Shown here in pieces: positions 22,380 to 30,483 of a DNA stretch of 64,000 bases. How positions within the stretch are numbered: the first letter of the stretch is position 1; each line of letters starts with the position of its first letter. The notes beneath the pieces were generated by a model. The model made no database searches. It saw only the letters and a program-made list of their open reading frames with translations, and was not told the origin of the DNA. The translations under genes were made by a program, and so were the position numbers. The stretch is taken from positions 1-64,000 of the forward strand of contig DVGZ01000041.1 of the NCBI GenBank assembly GCA_018712435.1. The letters run 5' to 3'. The DNA comes from Candidatus Caccousia avicola (GTDB lineage Bacteria > Bacillota > Clostridia > Oscillospirales > Acutalibacteraceae).

Positions 22380-23206
22380 TGCTGTATCTCGGATGTCATC
22401 TTTCCTCGTCCAAGGGCTTTTTACAGATGGGGAAAACGGCCCTGTCCATCGGGGCGAACACCTTTCAGTTTTTCACGCGCAATCCCCGGGGAAGCCGGGC
22501 CAAGCAGATGGATCCCGAGGATGCTCTGGCGCTGCGGGAGCTGATGCAAAACAATGGCTTTTCGGCGATCGTGGCGCACGCGCCCTATACGCTCAACGCC
22601 TGCTCCTCCACGCCGGAAACGAGAGAGTTCGCGGAACAGACCATGGCGGATGACCTTCGCCGTCTGGAAGCGCTGCCCGGTACGCTCTACAATTTCCATC
22701 CGGGCAGCCATACAGGACAGGGAATGGAGGAGGGGATCCGCCTGATTGCGGATCAGCTCAACCGGATCCTGACGCCGGAGCAGCACACAACGGTGCTCCT
22801 GGAAACCATGGCGGGCAAAGGGACCGAGGTGGGAGGACGCTTTGAGGAGCTGCGGGCGATTTTGGATCGCGTGGAGCTGCGGGACCATCTCGGCGTATGT
22901 TTGGATACCTGCCATGTCCATGACGCGGGCTACGACATTGTGAACGATCTCGACGGCGTTCTGCGGGAGTTTGATCGGGTTATCGGATTGTCCCGTCTGC
23001 GCGCCCTCCATCTCAACGACAGCAAAAATCCGCTCGGAAGCCACAAGGACCGGCACGAGAAGATAGGGGAGGGATTTTTGGGACTGGATACGTTTGCCCG
23101 AATCGTCCGGCACCCGCAGCTTCGGGGGCTTCCGCTCTGCCTGGAAACGCCGAACGAGCTGCCCGGCTATGCGGCGGAAATCGCTCTCCTGCGCGGTTTG
23201 GAATGA
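22379..23206 (+). CDS. nfo: Endonuclease IV (AP endonuclease)
   Basis: 275-aa AP endonuclease cutting 5' to abasic sites, TIM-barrel with three metal ions. Recognisable segments: the start [73 protein letters not shown] and CLETPNE, holding the His/Asp/Glu ligands. ATG 22379 is chosen because it overlaps the ogt stop (TGATG) and gives the family N-terminus; upstream in-frame sequence is inside ogt. Works downstream of base loss in base excision repair. Confidence 0.95.
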   Translation: MLYLGCHLSSSKGFLQMGKTALSIGANTFQFFTRNPRGSRAKQMDPEDALALRELMQNNGFSAIVAHAPYTLNACSSTPETREFAEQTMADDLRRLEALPGTLYNFHPGSHTGQGMEEGIRLIADQLNRILTPEQHTTVLLETMAGKGTEVGGRFEELRAILDRVELRDHLGVCLDTCHVHDAGYDIVNDLDGVLREFDRVIGLSRLRALHLNDSKNPLGSHKDRHEKIGEGFLGLDTFARIVRHPQLRGLPLCLETPNELPGYAAEIALLRGLE

Positions 23207-23212
23207 TTTTCC

Positions 23213-23241
23213 TTGAACGAGCCTGCTTTTTTTGCTATACT
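23213..23241 (+). promoter_or_regulatory. Sigma-A promoter of thyX-tmk
   Basis: TTGAAC (23213-23218), 17-bp spacer, TATACT (23236-23241). The 80-bp leader has a possible hairpin GCTTTTTCCC / GGGGAAAAGC. Confidence 0.75.
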
Positions 23242-23322
23242 ATATCCGTATATTGCTTTTTCCCGTGGAAACCGACAGAGGGGAAAAGCGGTGAATCCTG
23301 AGAGGAAAGGCTCTGATATTTT

Positions 23323-24087
23323 ATGGCAACCGTAACGCTTCTGGCTTGTACGCCGGAGCCGGAAAAGCTGGTGGCTGCGGCGGCAAAGCTGTGCTATTCC
23401 CCATCCTCCATCGAGACGATTCGGGAGGGGCTTACCGAGGAGAAAACCTCTTCCTTTGTGCAGATGCTGGCGGAAATCGGCCACGAAAGCCCCATTGAGC
23501 ACGCAAGCTTCACCTTCGGCATTGAGGGAGTGTCGCGCTCGTTTTTGGCGCAGATCACGCGTCACCGCATCGCGTCGTACAGCGTGCAGAGCCAGCGCTA
23601 TGTGGCGGAGGATTCCTTTGCGTATGTCGTTCCGCCGGAGATCGAGGCGATCCCGGAGGCAAAGGAGGAGTTCCTGGCTGCCATGCGCGAGGATCAGGCG
23701 CATTACGAGCGTCTGACGGCTCTTTTAAAGGAAAAGCACCGCGAGGAGCTTCTGCGCGAGGGAAAGACGGAGAAGGAGGCGGATCGCGCCGCGGAGAAGC
23801 GCGCGATCGAGGACGCCCGCTTTGTCCTGCCCAATGCCTGTGAAACCAAAATGGTGTGTACCTTCAACGCCCGTTCCCTGCTCAATTTCTTCTCCCACCG
23901 CTGCTGCAACCGCGCCCAGTGGGAGATCCGGGACGTGGCCTGTCAGATGTTGGCGCTTGTCCGTGAAGCGGCTCCCCATATCTTTGAAAAAGCGGGACCG
24001 CCCTGCCTGCGCGGCGCCTGCCCGGAGGGAAAGATGACCTGCGGGAAGGCCGCCGAGGTGCGCCGGAAATTCGGAGGAGAGGTATGA
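23323..24087 (+). CDS. thyX: Flavin-dependent thymidylate synthase
   Basis: 254-aa FAD enzyme making dTMP from dUMP with methylenetetrahydrofolate and NAD(P)H. The ThyX signature RHR-x7-S is present as RHRIASYSVQSQRY (about residue 83). ESPIEHASFTF and the C-terminal NFFSHRCCNRAQWEIRD are further family blocks. It yields tetrahydrofolate rather than dihydrofolate. The stop overlaps the thymidylate kinase start (ATGA), pairing two successive steps to dTTP. No thyA is seen in the window. Confidence 0.95.
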   Translation: MATVTLLACTPEPEKLVAAAAKLCYSPSSIETIREGLTEEKTSSFVQMLAEIGHESPIEHASFTFGIEGVSRSFLAQITRHRIASYSVQSQRYVAEDSFAYVVPPEIEAIPEAKEEFLAAMREDQAHYERLTALLKEKHREELLREGKTEKEADRAAEKRAIEDARFVLPNACETKMVCTFNARSLLNFFSHRCCNRAQWEIRDVACQMLALVREAAPHIFEKAGPPCLRGACPEGKMTCGKAAEVRRKFGGEV

Positions 24088-24776
24088 GAGGCCTTCTGAT
24101 CACAGTCGAGGGCCTTGACGGCAGCGGTAAGGGAACGCAGTCGCGGCTGCTGCTGGATTCGCTTCGAGAACGGGGGATTCCGGCGCGGCTGGTGTCGTTT
24201 CCCGATTACGAGCATCCGTCCTCCGCGCTGGTCAGGCAGTATCTGTCCGGCGAGTTCGGCAGCAAGCCCGGCGACGTCAACGCCTACGCCGCGTCCTCCT
24301 TTTTCGCGGTGGACCGCTTTGCCAGCTACCGCAAGTATTGGCGGGAAGCTCTGCTCGGCGGCGAATGCGTTGTCGCGGATCGGTATACCACCTCCAATAT
24401 GGTGTATCAGCTCACGAAGCTGCCCCGGGAGGAATGGCAGGCGTTTCTGGACTGGATCTGTGATTTTGAATATGGAAAGCTGGAGCTTCCCCAGCCGGAC
24501 TGCACGCTGTATCTGGATATGCCGGTGGAGATCTCGCAGCGCCTGCTGAGCAGCCGGTACGCGGGGGATGAAAAGAAAAAGGATATCCATGAAAGCAGTC
24601 TGGCGTATCTGGAGGCCTGCCGTGCTTCCGCTCTTTATACGGCGGAACGCTTCGGCTGGCGCATGATTTCCTGTGCCGCAGGGCAAAATCCTAAGACGGT
24701 GGAGGAGATCCACGCTGAGGTGCTTTCCTGTGTGGAGGAAGCCCTTGGCCGAAGGACGAACAACAAAGGAACGTGA
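24084..24776 (+). CDS. tmk: Thymidylate kinase
   Basis: 230-aa P-loop kinase phosphorylating dTMP to dTDP. The Walker A is GLDGSGKGTQ (about residues 10-19), the DR motif is VADRYTTSNMVYQ (Asp-Arg-Tyr), and a lid region follows (SSRYAGDEKKKDIHE). The start overlaps the thyX stop by 4 bp. Family length is usually 205-215; the extra residues are at the C-terminus. Confidence 0.93.
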   Translation: MRGLLITVEGLDGSGKGTQSRLLLDSLRERGIPARLVSFPDYEHPSSALVRQYLSGEFGSKPGDVNAYAASSFFAVDRFASYRKYWREALLGGECVVADRYTTSNMVYQLTKLPREEWQAFLDWICDFEYGKLELPQPDCTLYLDMPVEISQRLLSSRYAGDEKKKDIHESSLAYLEACRASALYTAERFGWRMISCAAGQNPKTVEEIHAEVLSCVEEALGRRTNNKGT

Positions 24777-24812
24777 CGCAAAGGAGGAAGACGGCCTCAG
24801 GCCGCAAATGGT

Positions 24813-25709
24813 ATGCTGAATTTCTATTATCCGGAACTCAAAGACCGTGACTGGGTGCAGCCGATACTTTCCGCTTCCGGCGGTCTTGGCAGCGAGCATG
24901 CGTTCGGTACGATGTATGTCTGGCGCTGGACGTATTGCCGCCGGATCTGCCGCTATAAGGATTTTCTGCTCTCCGGATTCGGGAAGGATCTGCGGGCTTA
25001 TGTGGTTCCCGAGGGAACGGGCGACCTGCGCGAAGCGGTGGAAGTGCTGATCGAGGACGCGAAGGAACGAGGGATTCCGTTCCGCCTGTGGGGCGTGACA
25101 AAGGAGCGGCTTGAGGAATATGAAAGCCTGTTCCCGGGGAAGTTTGATTACATTCCCCTGCGCGACGACGCCGACTACCTGTACCGCTCCGAGGATCTGA
25201 TTCAGCTGGCGGGACGCAAGCTGCACGGCAAGCGGAATCATCTCGCACAGTTCAACCGTTCCTATCAGTGGACGTACGAGGAGGTTTCCCGCGAGAATTT
25301 CAAGGACTGCATGGCGGTGGCGCATGAGTGGTGCCTGAAGCACGGAAGCTGCGGCGAGGACGGTCACAGTGAGGAAAACTGCGCCGTGGCGGCGGCGCTT
25401 CATGGCTTTGAACCGCTTGGCATGAAGGGCGGCCTGATCCGCATCGAGGGCAAGCCTGTGGCCTTTACCGTCGGAGAGGAGATCAATCCCCGCTGCTTTG
25501 TGATTCATTTTGAAAAGGCGGTCGACGGCTACAACGGTCTTTACGCGGCTATCAATCACGAATTTGCGGCCAACGCCCTTTCCGGATATGAATATATCAA
25601 CCGGGAGGAGGATATGGGGATCGAGGGACTTCGCAAGGCAAAGCTTTCCTACCAGCCCGCTATCCTGCTGGAAAAATATATGGCGGTTCCCAAGGGGGAG
25701 ACGCTGTGA
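24813..25709 (+). CDS. DUF2156 (phosphatidylglycerol lysyltransferase-like) protein
   Basis: 298-aa protein of the DUF2156/LPG-synthetase C-terminal type: two GNAT-like halves, with the ligand-binding segment GRKLHGKRNHLAQF (about 132-145) and C-terminal FEKAVDGYNGLYAAINHEF followed by NREEDMGIEGLRKAKLSY. Homologues with a membrane domain move Lys/Ala from aminoacyl-tRNA to lipids; this one lacks membrane helices, so its acceptor is unknown. AAGGAGG is 25 nt before ATG 24813, with a GGCC-TCA-GGCC hairpin between. The stop overlaps the next GNAT gene. Confidence 0.85.
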   Translation: MLNFYYPELKDRDWVQPILSASGGLGSEHAFGTMYVWRWTYCRRICRYKDFLLSGFGKDLRAYVVPEGTGDLREAVEVLIEDAKERGIPFRLWGVTKERLEEYESLFPGKFDYIPLRDDADYLYRSEDLIQLAGRKLHGKRNHLAQFNRSYQWTYEEVSRENFKDCMAVAHEWCLKHGSCGEDGHSEENCAVAAALHGFEPLGMKGGLIRIEGKPVAFTVGEEINPRCFVIHFEKAVDGYNGLYAAINHEFAANALSGYEYINREEDMGIEGLRKAKLSYQPAILLEKYMAVPKGETL

Positions 25710-26593
25710 TAGGCCCCGCCCGGCCCGGGATGGAACGGCAGCTTCGGGAGCTGTGGCAGACGTGCTTTCAGGAACCCGCCCGCCCGGTCAATTTCTATCT
25801 GCGCACGCTGTACCGTCCGGAAAACTGCCTGGTCTACACCCAGGGAGACCGTCTGGCTTCGATGGTGCATCTGCTTCCGTGCCGTGTGCAGCTTGCGGAC
25901 GGAGGAACGGCAAACGCGCATTATATTTACGCCGCCGCGACCTTTCCCGAGTTCCGCGGACGCGGATTTATCTCTTCGCTGCTGGCCTGCGCCGCGATGC
26001 GCGGCATGGAGCGGGGGCAGTCCTATTCGGCGGTTCTGCCCGCCCACGACGGCTTGATCCCGCTGTATGAAAAAGCGGGATACCGCCCGTATTACCGGGT
26101 GACGCGGCAGACGGTGACAGCGGATCAATTGCGCGCCGCCTGCACCGTTCCCTTCGCGGGACGCCGTCTCGCGTCCTGGCGGGAATTGTGCCGCCGCCGG
26201 GATCGCTGGCTGCAAACAAGGCCAGGCTCCGTTCTGTGGGGGCCGGACGCGTTTTTCTACGCGGCGGAGAGCGCCCGTCTGTATGGCGGAAAGCTTTTGA
26301 TTGCGGGAGAGGGAGAGACGCTTTCCTACGCGCTCTGTGCGGGGGACGGAGCCTGCTGTGAGGTGACGGAGTGGGCGGTTTCTCCGCAGACGCGGGCGGA
26401 GCTGTTCGGGCTTCTTCTGCGCGACGCTCCCGCCGAAACGTATGCGTTCCGCCTTCCGGCCGGGGGAGCTCCCCTTTTTTCGGACGTCCCATGCGAGGAG
26501 CGGCCTTTCGGTATGCTCAAGCCTCTTTCCGGCTGTGAGCTTCCCGCGCTTCTCGCGGATTGTCCGCCCTATCTGGGACTGTCTCTGGATTAA
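25706..26593 (+). CDS. GNAT-family N-acetyltransferase (Eis-like)
   Basis: 295-aa acetyltransferase. The acetyl-CoA-binding stretch is AAATFPEFRGRGFISSLL (about 73-90), followed by a GNAT motif-B-like LPAHDGLIPLYEKAGYRPYY. The C-terminal half is extra, as in Eis-type two-domain GNATs. The GTG start overlaps the DUF2156 stop, so the pair is translationally coupled; both are GNAT-fold enzymes and may share a pathway, which is inference. The substrate is unknown. Confidence 0.82.
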   Translation: MIGPARPGMERQLRELWQTCFQEPARPVNFYLRTLYRPENCLVYTQGDRLASMVHLLPCRVQLADGGTANAHYIYAAATFPEFRGRGFISSLLACAAMRGMERGQSYSAVLPAHDGLIPLYEKAGYRPYYRVTRQTVTADQLRAACTVPFAGRRLASWRELCRRRDRWLQTRPGSVLWGPDAFFYAAESARLYGGKLLIAGEGETLSYALCAGDGACCEVTEWAVSPQTRAELFGLLLRDAPAETYAFRLPAGGAPLFSDVPCEERPFGMLKPLSGCELPALLADCPPYLGLSLD

Positions 26594-26623
26594 AAGGTTT
26601 TATCACAAAGGAGGTTTTTTCAG

Positions 26624-27169
26624 ATGATTTATGTGTTTTTGGCAAACGGATTTGAAGAGGTCGAGGCTCTCACGCCCGTGGACGTTCTGCGCCGTCTGGG
26701 CTGCGAGGTCAAAACCGTCGGCGTTGGCGGCCGGGTGATCACCGGTTCCCATGGCGTTTCTGTGACGGCGGATCTGGAGGAAAAGGACGTCGTGACGGAT
26801 GGGGTGGAGATGGTGATCCTGCCCGGCGGCATGCCCGGCACGCTCAATCTGGAAAAATCTCCTGTGGTGCGCGCGGCAGTGGAAGCCGCGGCGCAGGACG
26901 GCGCCTGGGTGGCCGCGATCTGTGCCGCTCCCTCCGTGCTGGGGCATCTCGGCCTTCTGGAAGGACACACCGCGACCTGCTATCCCGGCTTCGAGCAGGA
27001 GCTCAAGGGAGCCAGGACAACGGGAGAGCCGGTGGAGGTCAGCGGGCATTTTGTCACCGGACGCGGCGCGGGAGCCGCAATGGCCTTTGCCCTTCGCCTG
27101 GGCGAACTCCTGTGCGGCGAAGAAAAGGCCCGGAAAATTGGGGCGGCGATGTGCGTCCCGGGGCTGTGA
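26624..27169 (+). CDS. DJ-1/PfpI family protein (YajL/ThiJ-like)
   Basis: 181-aa DJ-1 superfamily protein. Catalytic nucleophile C100 lies in AAICAAPSVLG with the conserved upstream Glu in NGFEEVEA (about residue 12). Members act as glyoxalases/deglycases or redox-protective proteins. PGGMPGT and the C-terminal TGRGAGAAMAFAL are family blocks. AAAGGAGG lies ten bases upstream of the ATG. Followed after 27 bp by the folate cyclo-ligase gene. Confidence 0.92.
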   Translation: MIYVFLANGFEEVEALTPVDVLRRLGCEVKTVGVGGRVITGSHGVSVTADLEEKDVVTDGVEMVILPGGMPGTLNLEKSPVVRAAVEAAAQDGAWVAAICAAPSVLGHLGLLEGHTATCYPGFEQELKGARTTGEPVEVSGHFVTGRGAGAAMAFALRLGELLCGEEKARKIGAAMCVPGL

Positions 27170-27196
27170 GCCTGTTTTCCGAAACACTGCGCAAGG

Positions 27197-27862
27197 ATGG
27201 GTGAGCCCATGCGTACCAGGAACGTCAACATCAAGGAACTGAAAAATTCCCTGCGCCTGCACAGCCGCTCCTTTCGGGAAAGCATGGAGGAGAACAGGAA
27301 AAAGAAGGCGGATGCGTCCATTTTCCGCCGCCTGACCTCCCTGCGCGAGTATGCGCAGGCCCGGTGGATTTATACTTATGTGAGCAAGCCGATCGAGGTG
27401 GACACCATCGCTTTGATCCGCCGCGCTCTCGCGGACGAAAAGCATGTCGCGGTGCCGCGCTGTGTGCCCGGTACCCGGGAGATGGAATTCTATGAGATTC
27501 GCTCGCTGGAAGAGCTGGAACCCGGAGCCTTCGGGGTGCTTGAACCGGTGCCAGGCCGTTCCCGGCTGGTGCAGGAGGATACGGGCGGCCTGTGTGTGGT
27601 GCCGGGGCTCAGTTTTGATTCCGAGGGCTACCGGCTCGGCTACGGAAAGGGCTACTACGACCGCTTCCTTTCGCGCTTTCGCGGCGTGACGGTGGGAGCC
27701 TGCTACAGCGGCTGTGTACGCCGGATGCTTCCGCACGGCTATTTTGACCGTCCGGTGGATATCCTCGTCACGGAGCGCTGCATCCGCAATATTTCCAAAC
27801 CGGCAGTTCGTCCGCATCCGGGAAACGGAGGAAACAGAAAGCATGAACGAAAACAATCATAA
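27197..27862 (+). CDS. 5-formyltetrahydrofolate cyclo-ligase
   Basis: 221-aa ATP-dependent enzyme converting 5-formyl-THF to 5,10-methenyl-THF. The family motif PGLSFDSEGYRLGYGKGYYDRFL (about 140-162) includes the ATP/phosphate loop GYGKGYYDR. The N-terminal KKADASIFRRL and WIYTYVSKPIEVDT segments also fit. The start may be ATG 27197 or ATG 27209; AAGGA lies just before the first. Its 3' end overlaps mltG by 20 bp. It links to the folate use of thyX, though 3 kb away. Confidence 0.9.
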   Translation: MGEPMRTRNVNIKELKNSLRLHSRSFRESMEENRKKKADASIFRRLTSLREYAQARWIYTYVSKPIEVDTIALIRRALADEKHVAVPRCVPGTREMEFYEIRSLEELEPGAFGVLEPVPGRSRLVQEDTGGLCVVPGLSFDSEGYRLGYGKGYYDRFLSRFRGVTVGACYSGCVRRMLPHGYFDRPVDILVTERCIRNISKPAVRPHPGNGGNRKHERKQS

Positions 27863-29162
27863 CCTGCATCCCTCAGAGGAAGAACTCAGCCGCCGCCTGC
27901 GGGAAAAAAGGGTCAGCGGCTTTTCGCTGAATATTGCAGACGAGGAGTATGACAATACACAGGATTACGAGGAGTCCTCCTCCATCAGCAGCTACAGCGA
28001 TCCCTCTGTCGCGCAGCAGCAGTCCGTACAGGCCGCGCGCGGCGAAAAACAGGCCAAAAAGCGCGCGGAGCTGGCACATAACGCGAGAAACCGTCAGAAG
28101 CGAAGAGGAAACCGTCTCTTTTTCCGTCTGGTCTGGCTGGTCGTGGTGGTTCTGGTTTCTCTGGTGGCCGGACAGTACGCGGTGAACGGTATCAATGACA
28201 TGCTGGCCACCGGCCGCGAAGCCATTGACGTGACTGTGGATCTGCCGGTCGATCCGACAACGGATCAGGTGGCCGATATTCTGGAAGAAAAGGGGATTAT
28301 CCGGGAAAAGTTCTTTTTCAAGCTGTATGCCCGCTTCACCAATTCCAGCGAGTATTACAGCAACGGAACCTTCCAGCTGGATACCTCGATGGATTATCAG
28401 GCCATCATCAATACCTTGCAGCGTTCCTCCAACCGTCTGGACACGGTTCGCGTGATGATTCCCGAAGGAACCAGTATTGTGGAGCTGGCCGCTCTTCTGG
28501 AACAGAACGGAGTCTGCTCGGCCAACGACTTTATGGAGGCCTGCAATACCACGGAGCTGGACGAAAGCTATGACGTGCTCGGCGCGATCGAGGACAGGGG
28601 CCAGCGGTACTATCATCTGGAGGGATATCTGTTCCCGGATACTTACGATTTTTATCAGAATGACGACATCTCCTCCGTGCTGATGAAGCTTGTCAACAAT
28701 GCGAACAAAAAGCTGATGGACGAGGAGCTTCAGGAACAGATTGCAAACTCCGGTATGTCGATGGATGAGGTGCTTACCCTGGCTTCCATCATTCAGATGG
28801 AGGCGGCGGACGCCGACGATATGTATCTGGTTTCCTCCGTCCTGCACAACCGTCTCGAAAACGGCGCGCAGTACGACATCTACACACTGGACTGCGATTC
28901 CACCATGTACTATCCGTACCGCACAAAGGAGCAGGTGCCGGAAGATCAGCGGGAAACCTTTGTCAGCACCTACAACACCTACAATCTCGGCGGGCTGCCC
29001 GCGGGGCCGATCTGCAATCCCGGCCTGGACGCGGTGAAAGCCGCGCTGAATCCGGAGAGCACAAATTATTACTACTTCTGCCACGACGCGGAGGGCAACG
29101 CTTATTACGCCAGAACCTCCTCCGAGCATGAGCAGAATCTTGTGAAGGCAGGGCTGCGCTGA
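27843..29162 (+). CDS. mltG: Endolytic peptidoglycan transglycosylase MltG
   Basis: 439-aa membrane-anchored murein transglycosylase (YceG-like) that ends glycan-strand growth. A ~90-residue charged cytoplasmic N-terminus precedes one transmembrane helix (about 90-112), a LysM-like segment, and the catalytic domain with EGYLFPDTYDF and LASIIQMEA (catalytic Glu about residue 320), then HNRL and the C-terminal GLPAGPICNPG. ATG 27843 has GGAGG 11 bases upstream; earlier in-frame sequence is inside the cyclo-ligase gene. The stop overlaps the U32 gene start. Confidence 0.93.
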   Translation: MNENNHNLHPSEEELSRRLREKRVSGFSLNIADEEYDNTQDYEESSSISSYSDPSVAQQQSVQAARGEKQAKKRAELAHNARNRQKRRGNRLFFRLVWLVVVVLVSLVAGQYAVNGINDMLATGREAIDVTVDLPVDPTTDQVADILEEKGIIREKFFFKLYARFTNSSEYYSNGTFQLDTSMDYQAIINTLQRSSNRLDTVRVMIPEGTSIVELAALLEQNGVCSANDFMEACNTTELDESYDVLGAIEDRGQRYYHLEGYLFPDTYDFYQNDDISSVLMKLVNNANKKLMDEELQEQIANSGMSMDEVLTLASIIQMEAADADDMYLVSSVLHNRLENGAQYDIYTLDCDSTMYYPYRTKEQVPEDQRETFVSTYNTYNLGGLPAGPICNPGLDAVKAALNPESTNYYYFCHDAEGNAYYARTSSEHEQNLVKAGLR

Positions 29163-30391
29163 TGAAAAAACCGGAGGTTTTGGCTCCCGCGGGCGATATG
29201 GATCGCCTGCGGGCTGCCCTGCGCTTCGGCGCGGACGCTGTTTATCTGGCCGGTTCGGAATTTGGGATGCGCTCGGCTCCGGCCAACTTTACCCCCGAAG
29301 AATTGAGGGAGGCTGTCTCGCTTGCTCACGCGCAGGGAGTGCGCGTCTATCTGACGTGCAACACCATTCCCCGCAGCGACGAGCTGGAACGCCTGCCCGC
29401 CTTTCTTGCGCACGCGCAGGAGGTCGGGGTGGACGCGTTTATTCTCACGGATCTCGGCGTGCTGGAACTTGCCAGAGAGTATGCGCCGAAGGTTGAGCTG
29501 CACATTTCCACGCAGGCCGGGGTGGCCAATTACGCCGCCGCAAACGCTTTGCACCGGCTTGGCGCTTCCCGTGTCGTTCTCGCGCGGGAGCTTTCCCTTG
29601 CGGAAATTGCCGTTCTGCGGGGGCGCACGCCGCCGGAGCTGGAGATCGAAGCCTTTGTGCATGGGGCCATGTGCATGAGCTTTTCCGGGCGCTGTCTGCT
29701 CTCGAACTACCTGACCGGCCGCGACGCGAACCGCGGCGACTGCGCCCAGCCCTGCCGCTGGAAATATGCGCTGGTGGAGGAAAAGCGGCCCGGCCAGTAT
29801 ATGGAGATCGAAACGGCGGGCGAGGGCTCGTATATTCTCAATTCGCGGGATATGTGTATGATCGAGCATATTCCCGAGCTGGTGAACGCTGGAGTGACCA
29901 GCCTGAAAATTGAGGGAAGGGCAAAGTCCGCTTACTATGTTTCGGTCATTACACATGCCTACCGGCAGGCGGTTGACTGGTGCTTTGACCATCCGGGCGA
30001 GCCGGTTCCCGCATGGATTGTGCGGGAGACGGAGGCGATCAGCCACCGGCCGTACAGCACCGGCTTTTATTTCGGTTCGGAGCCGGGGCAGGAGACGGTG
30101 CACGGCGGTTATGTGCGCGACTGTGAGGTCATTGCCGTCTGTGATGGGCGGCAGGGGAGTGATCTTCTTCTGACGCAGAAAAACCGATTCTTCCGCGGCG
30201 ACGTGGCCGACGTGCTGGAACCGGGCCGCCGTCCCTACGAGGTTTCCCTTGACGCGATCTTCAACGAGGACGGGGAGCCGCTGGAATCCGCGCCGCATCC
30301 GGCCATGCGTGTGCGTCTGCGTTCGGACGCGCCCGTTTCTCCCGGTGCGATTCTGCGAAAGTGGTCGCCATCGGAAGGGAAAACAGAATAA
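29162..30391 (+). CDS. U32-family peptidase / tRNA or rRNA hydroxylase
   Basis: 409-aa member of the U32 family. Known members hydroxylate RNA (TrhP on tRNA U34, RlhA on 23S rRNA) using prephenate and an Fe-S cluster. The signature is visible: EAFVHGAMCMSFSGRCLLS, TGRDANRGDCAQPCRWKY with four conserved Cys (about 171-205). N-terminal PEVLAPAGD and GADAVYLAG are typical. Of the two RNA enzymes it is closer in length to TrhP. ATG overlaps mltG's stop. Confidence 0.9.
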   Translation: MKKPEVLAPAGDMDRLRAALRFGADAVYLAGSEFGMRSAPANFTPEELREAVSLAHAQGVRVYLTCNTIPRSDELERLPAFLAHAQEVGVDAFILTDLGVLELAREYAPKVELHISTQAGVANYAAANALHRLGASRVVLARELSLAEIAVLRGRTPPELEIEAFVHGAMCMSFSGRCLLSNYLTGRDANRGDCAQPCRWKYALVEEKRPGQYMEIETAGEGSYILNSRDMCMIEHIPELVNAGVTSLKIEGRAKSAYYVSVITHAYRQAVDWCFDHPGEPVPAWIVRETEAISHRPYSTGFYFGSEPGQETVHGGYVRDCEVIAVCDGRQGSDLLLTQKNRFFRGDVADVLEPGRRPYEVSLDAIFNEDGEPLESAPHPAMRVRLRSDAPVSPGAILRKWSPSEGKTE

Positions 30392-30432
30392 AAACCGTCC
30401 GCGAGGGGAAACTCCTATTATCCGGGCGAGAG

Positions 30433-30460
30433 AAAAGGGGGCGCGCCGCGTCCCCTTTTT
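30433..30460 (+). terminator. Terminator after the U32 gene
   Basis: Stem AAAAGGGGGCGC / GCGTCCCCTTTT with tight loop and T5 tail. Confidence 0.75.
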
Positions 30461-30483
30461 CGCGTCTGAAAGGGGGATGAACC

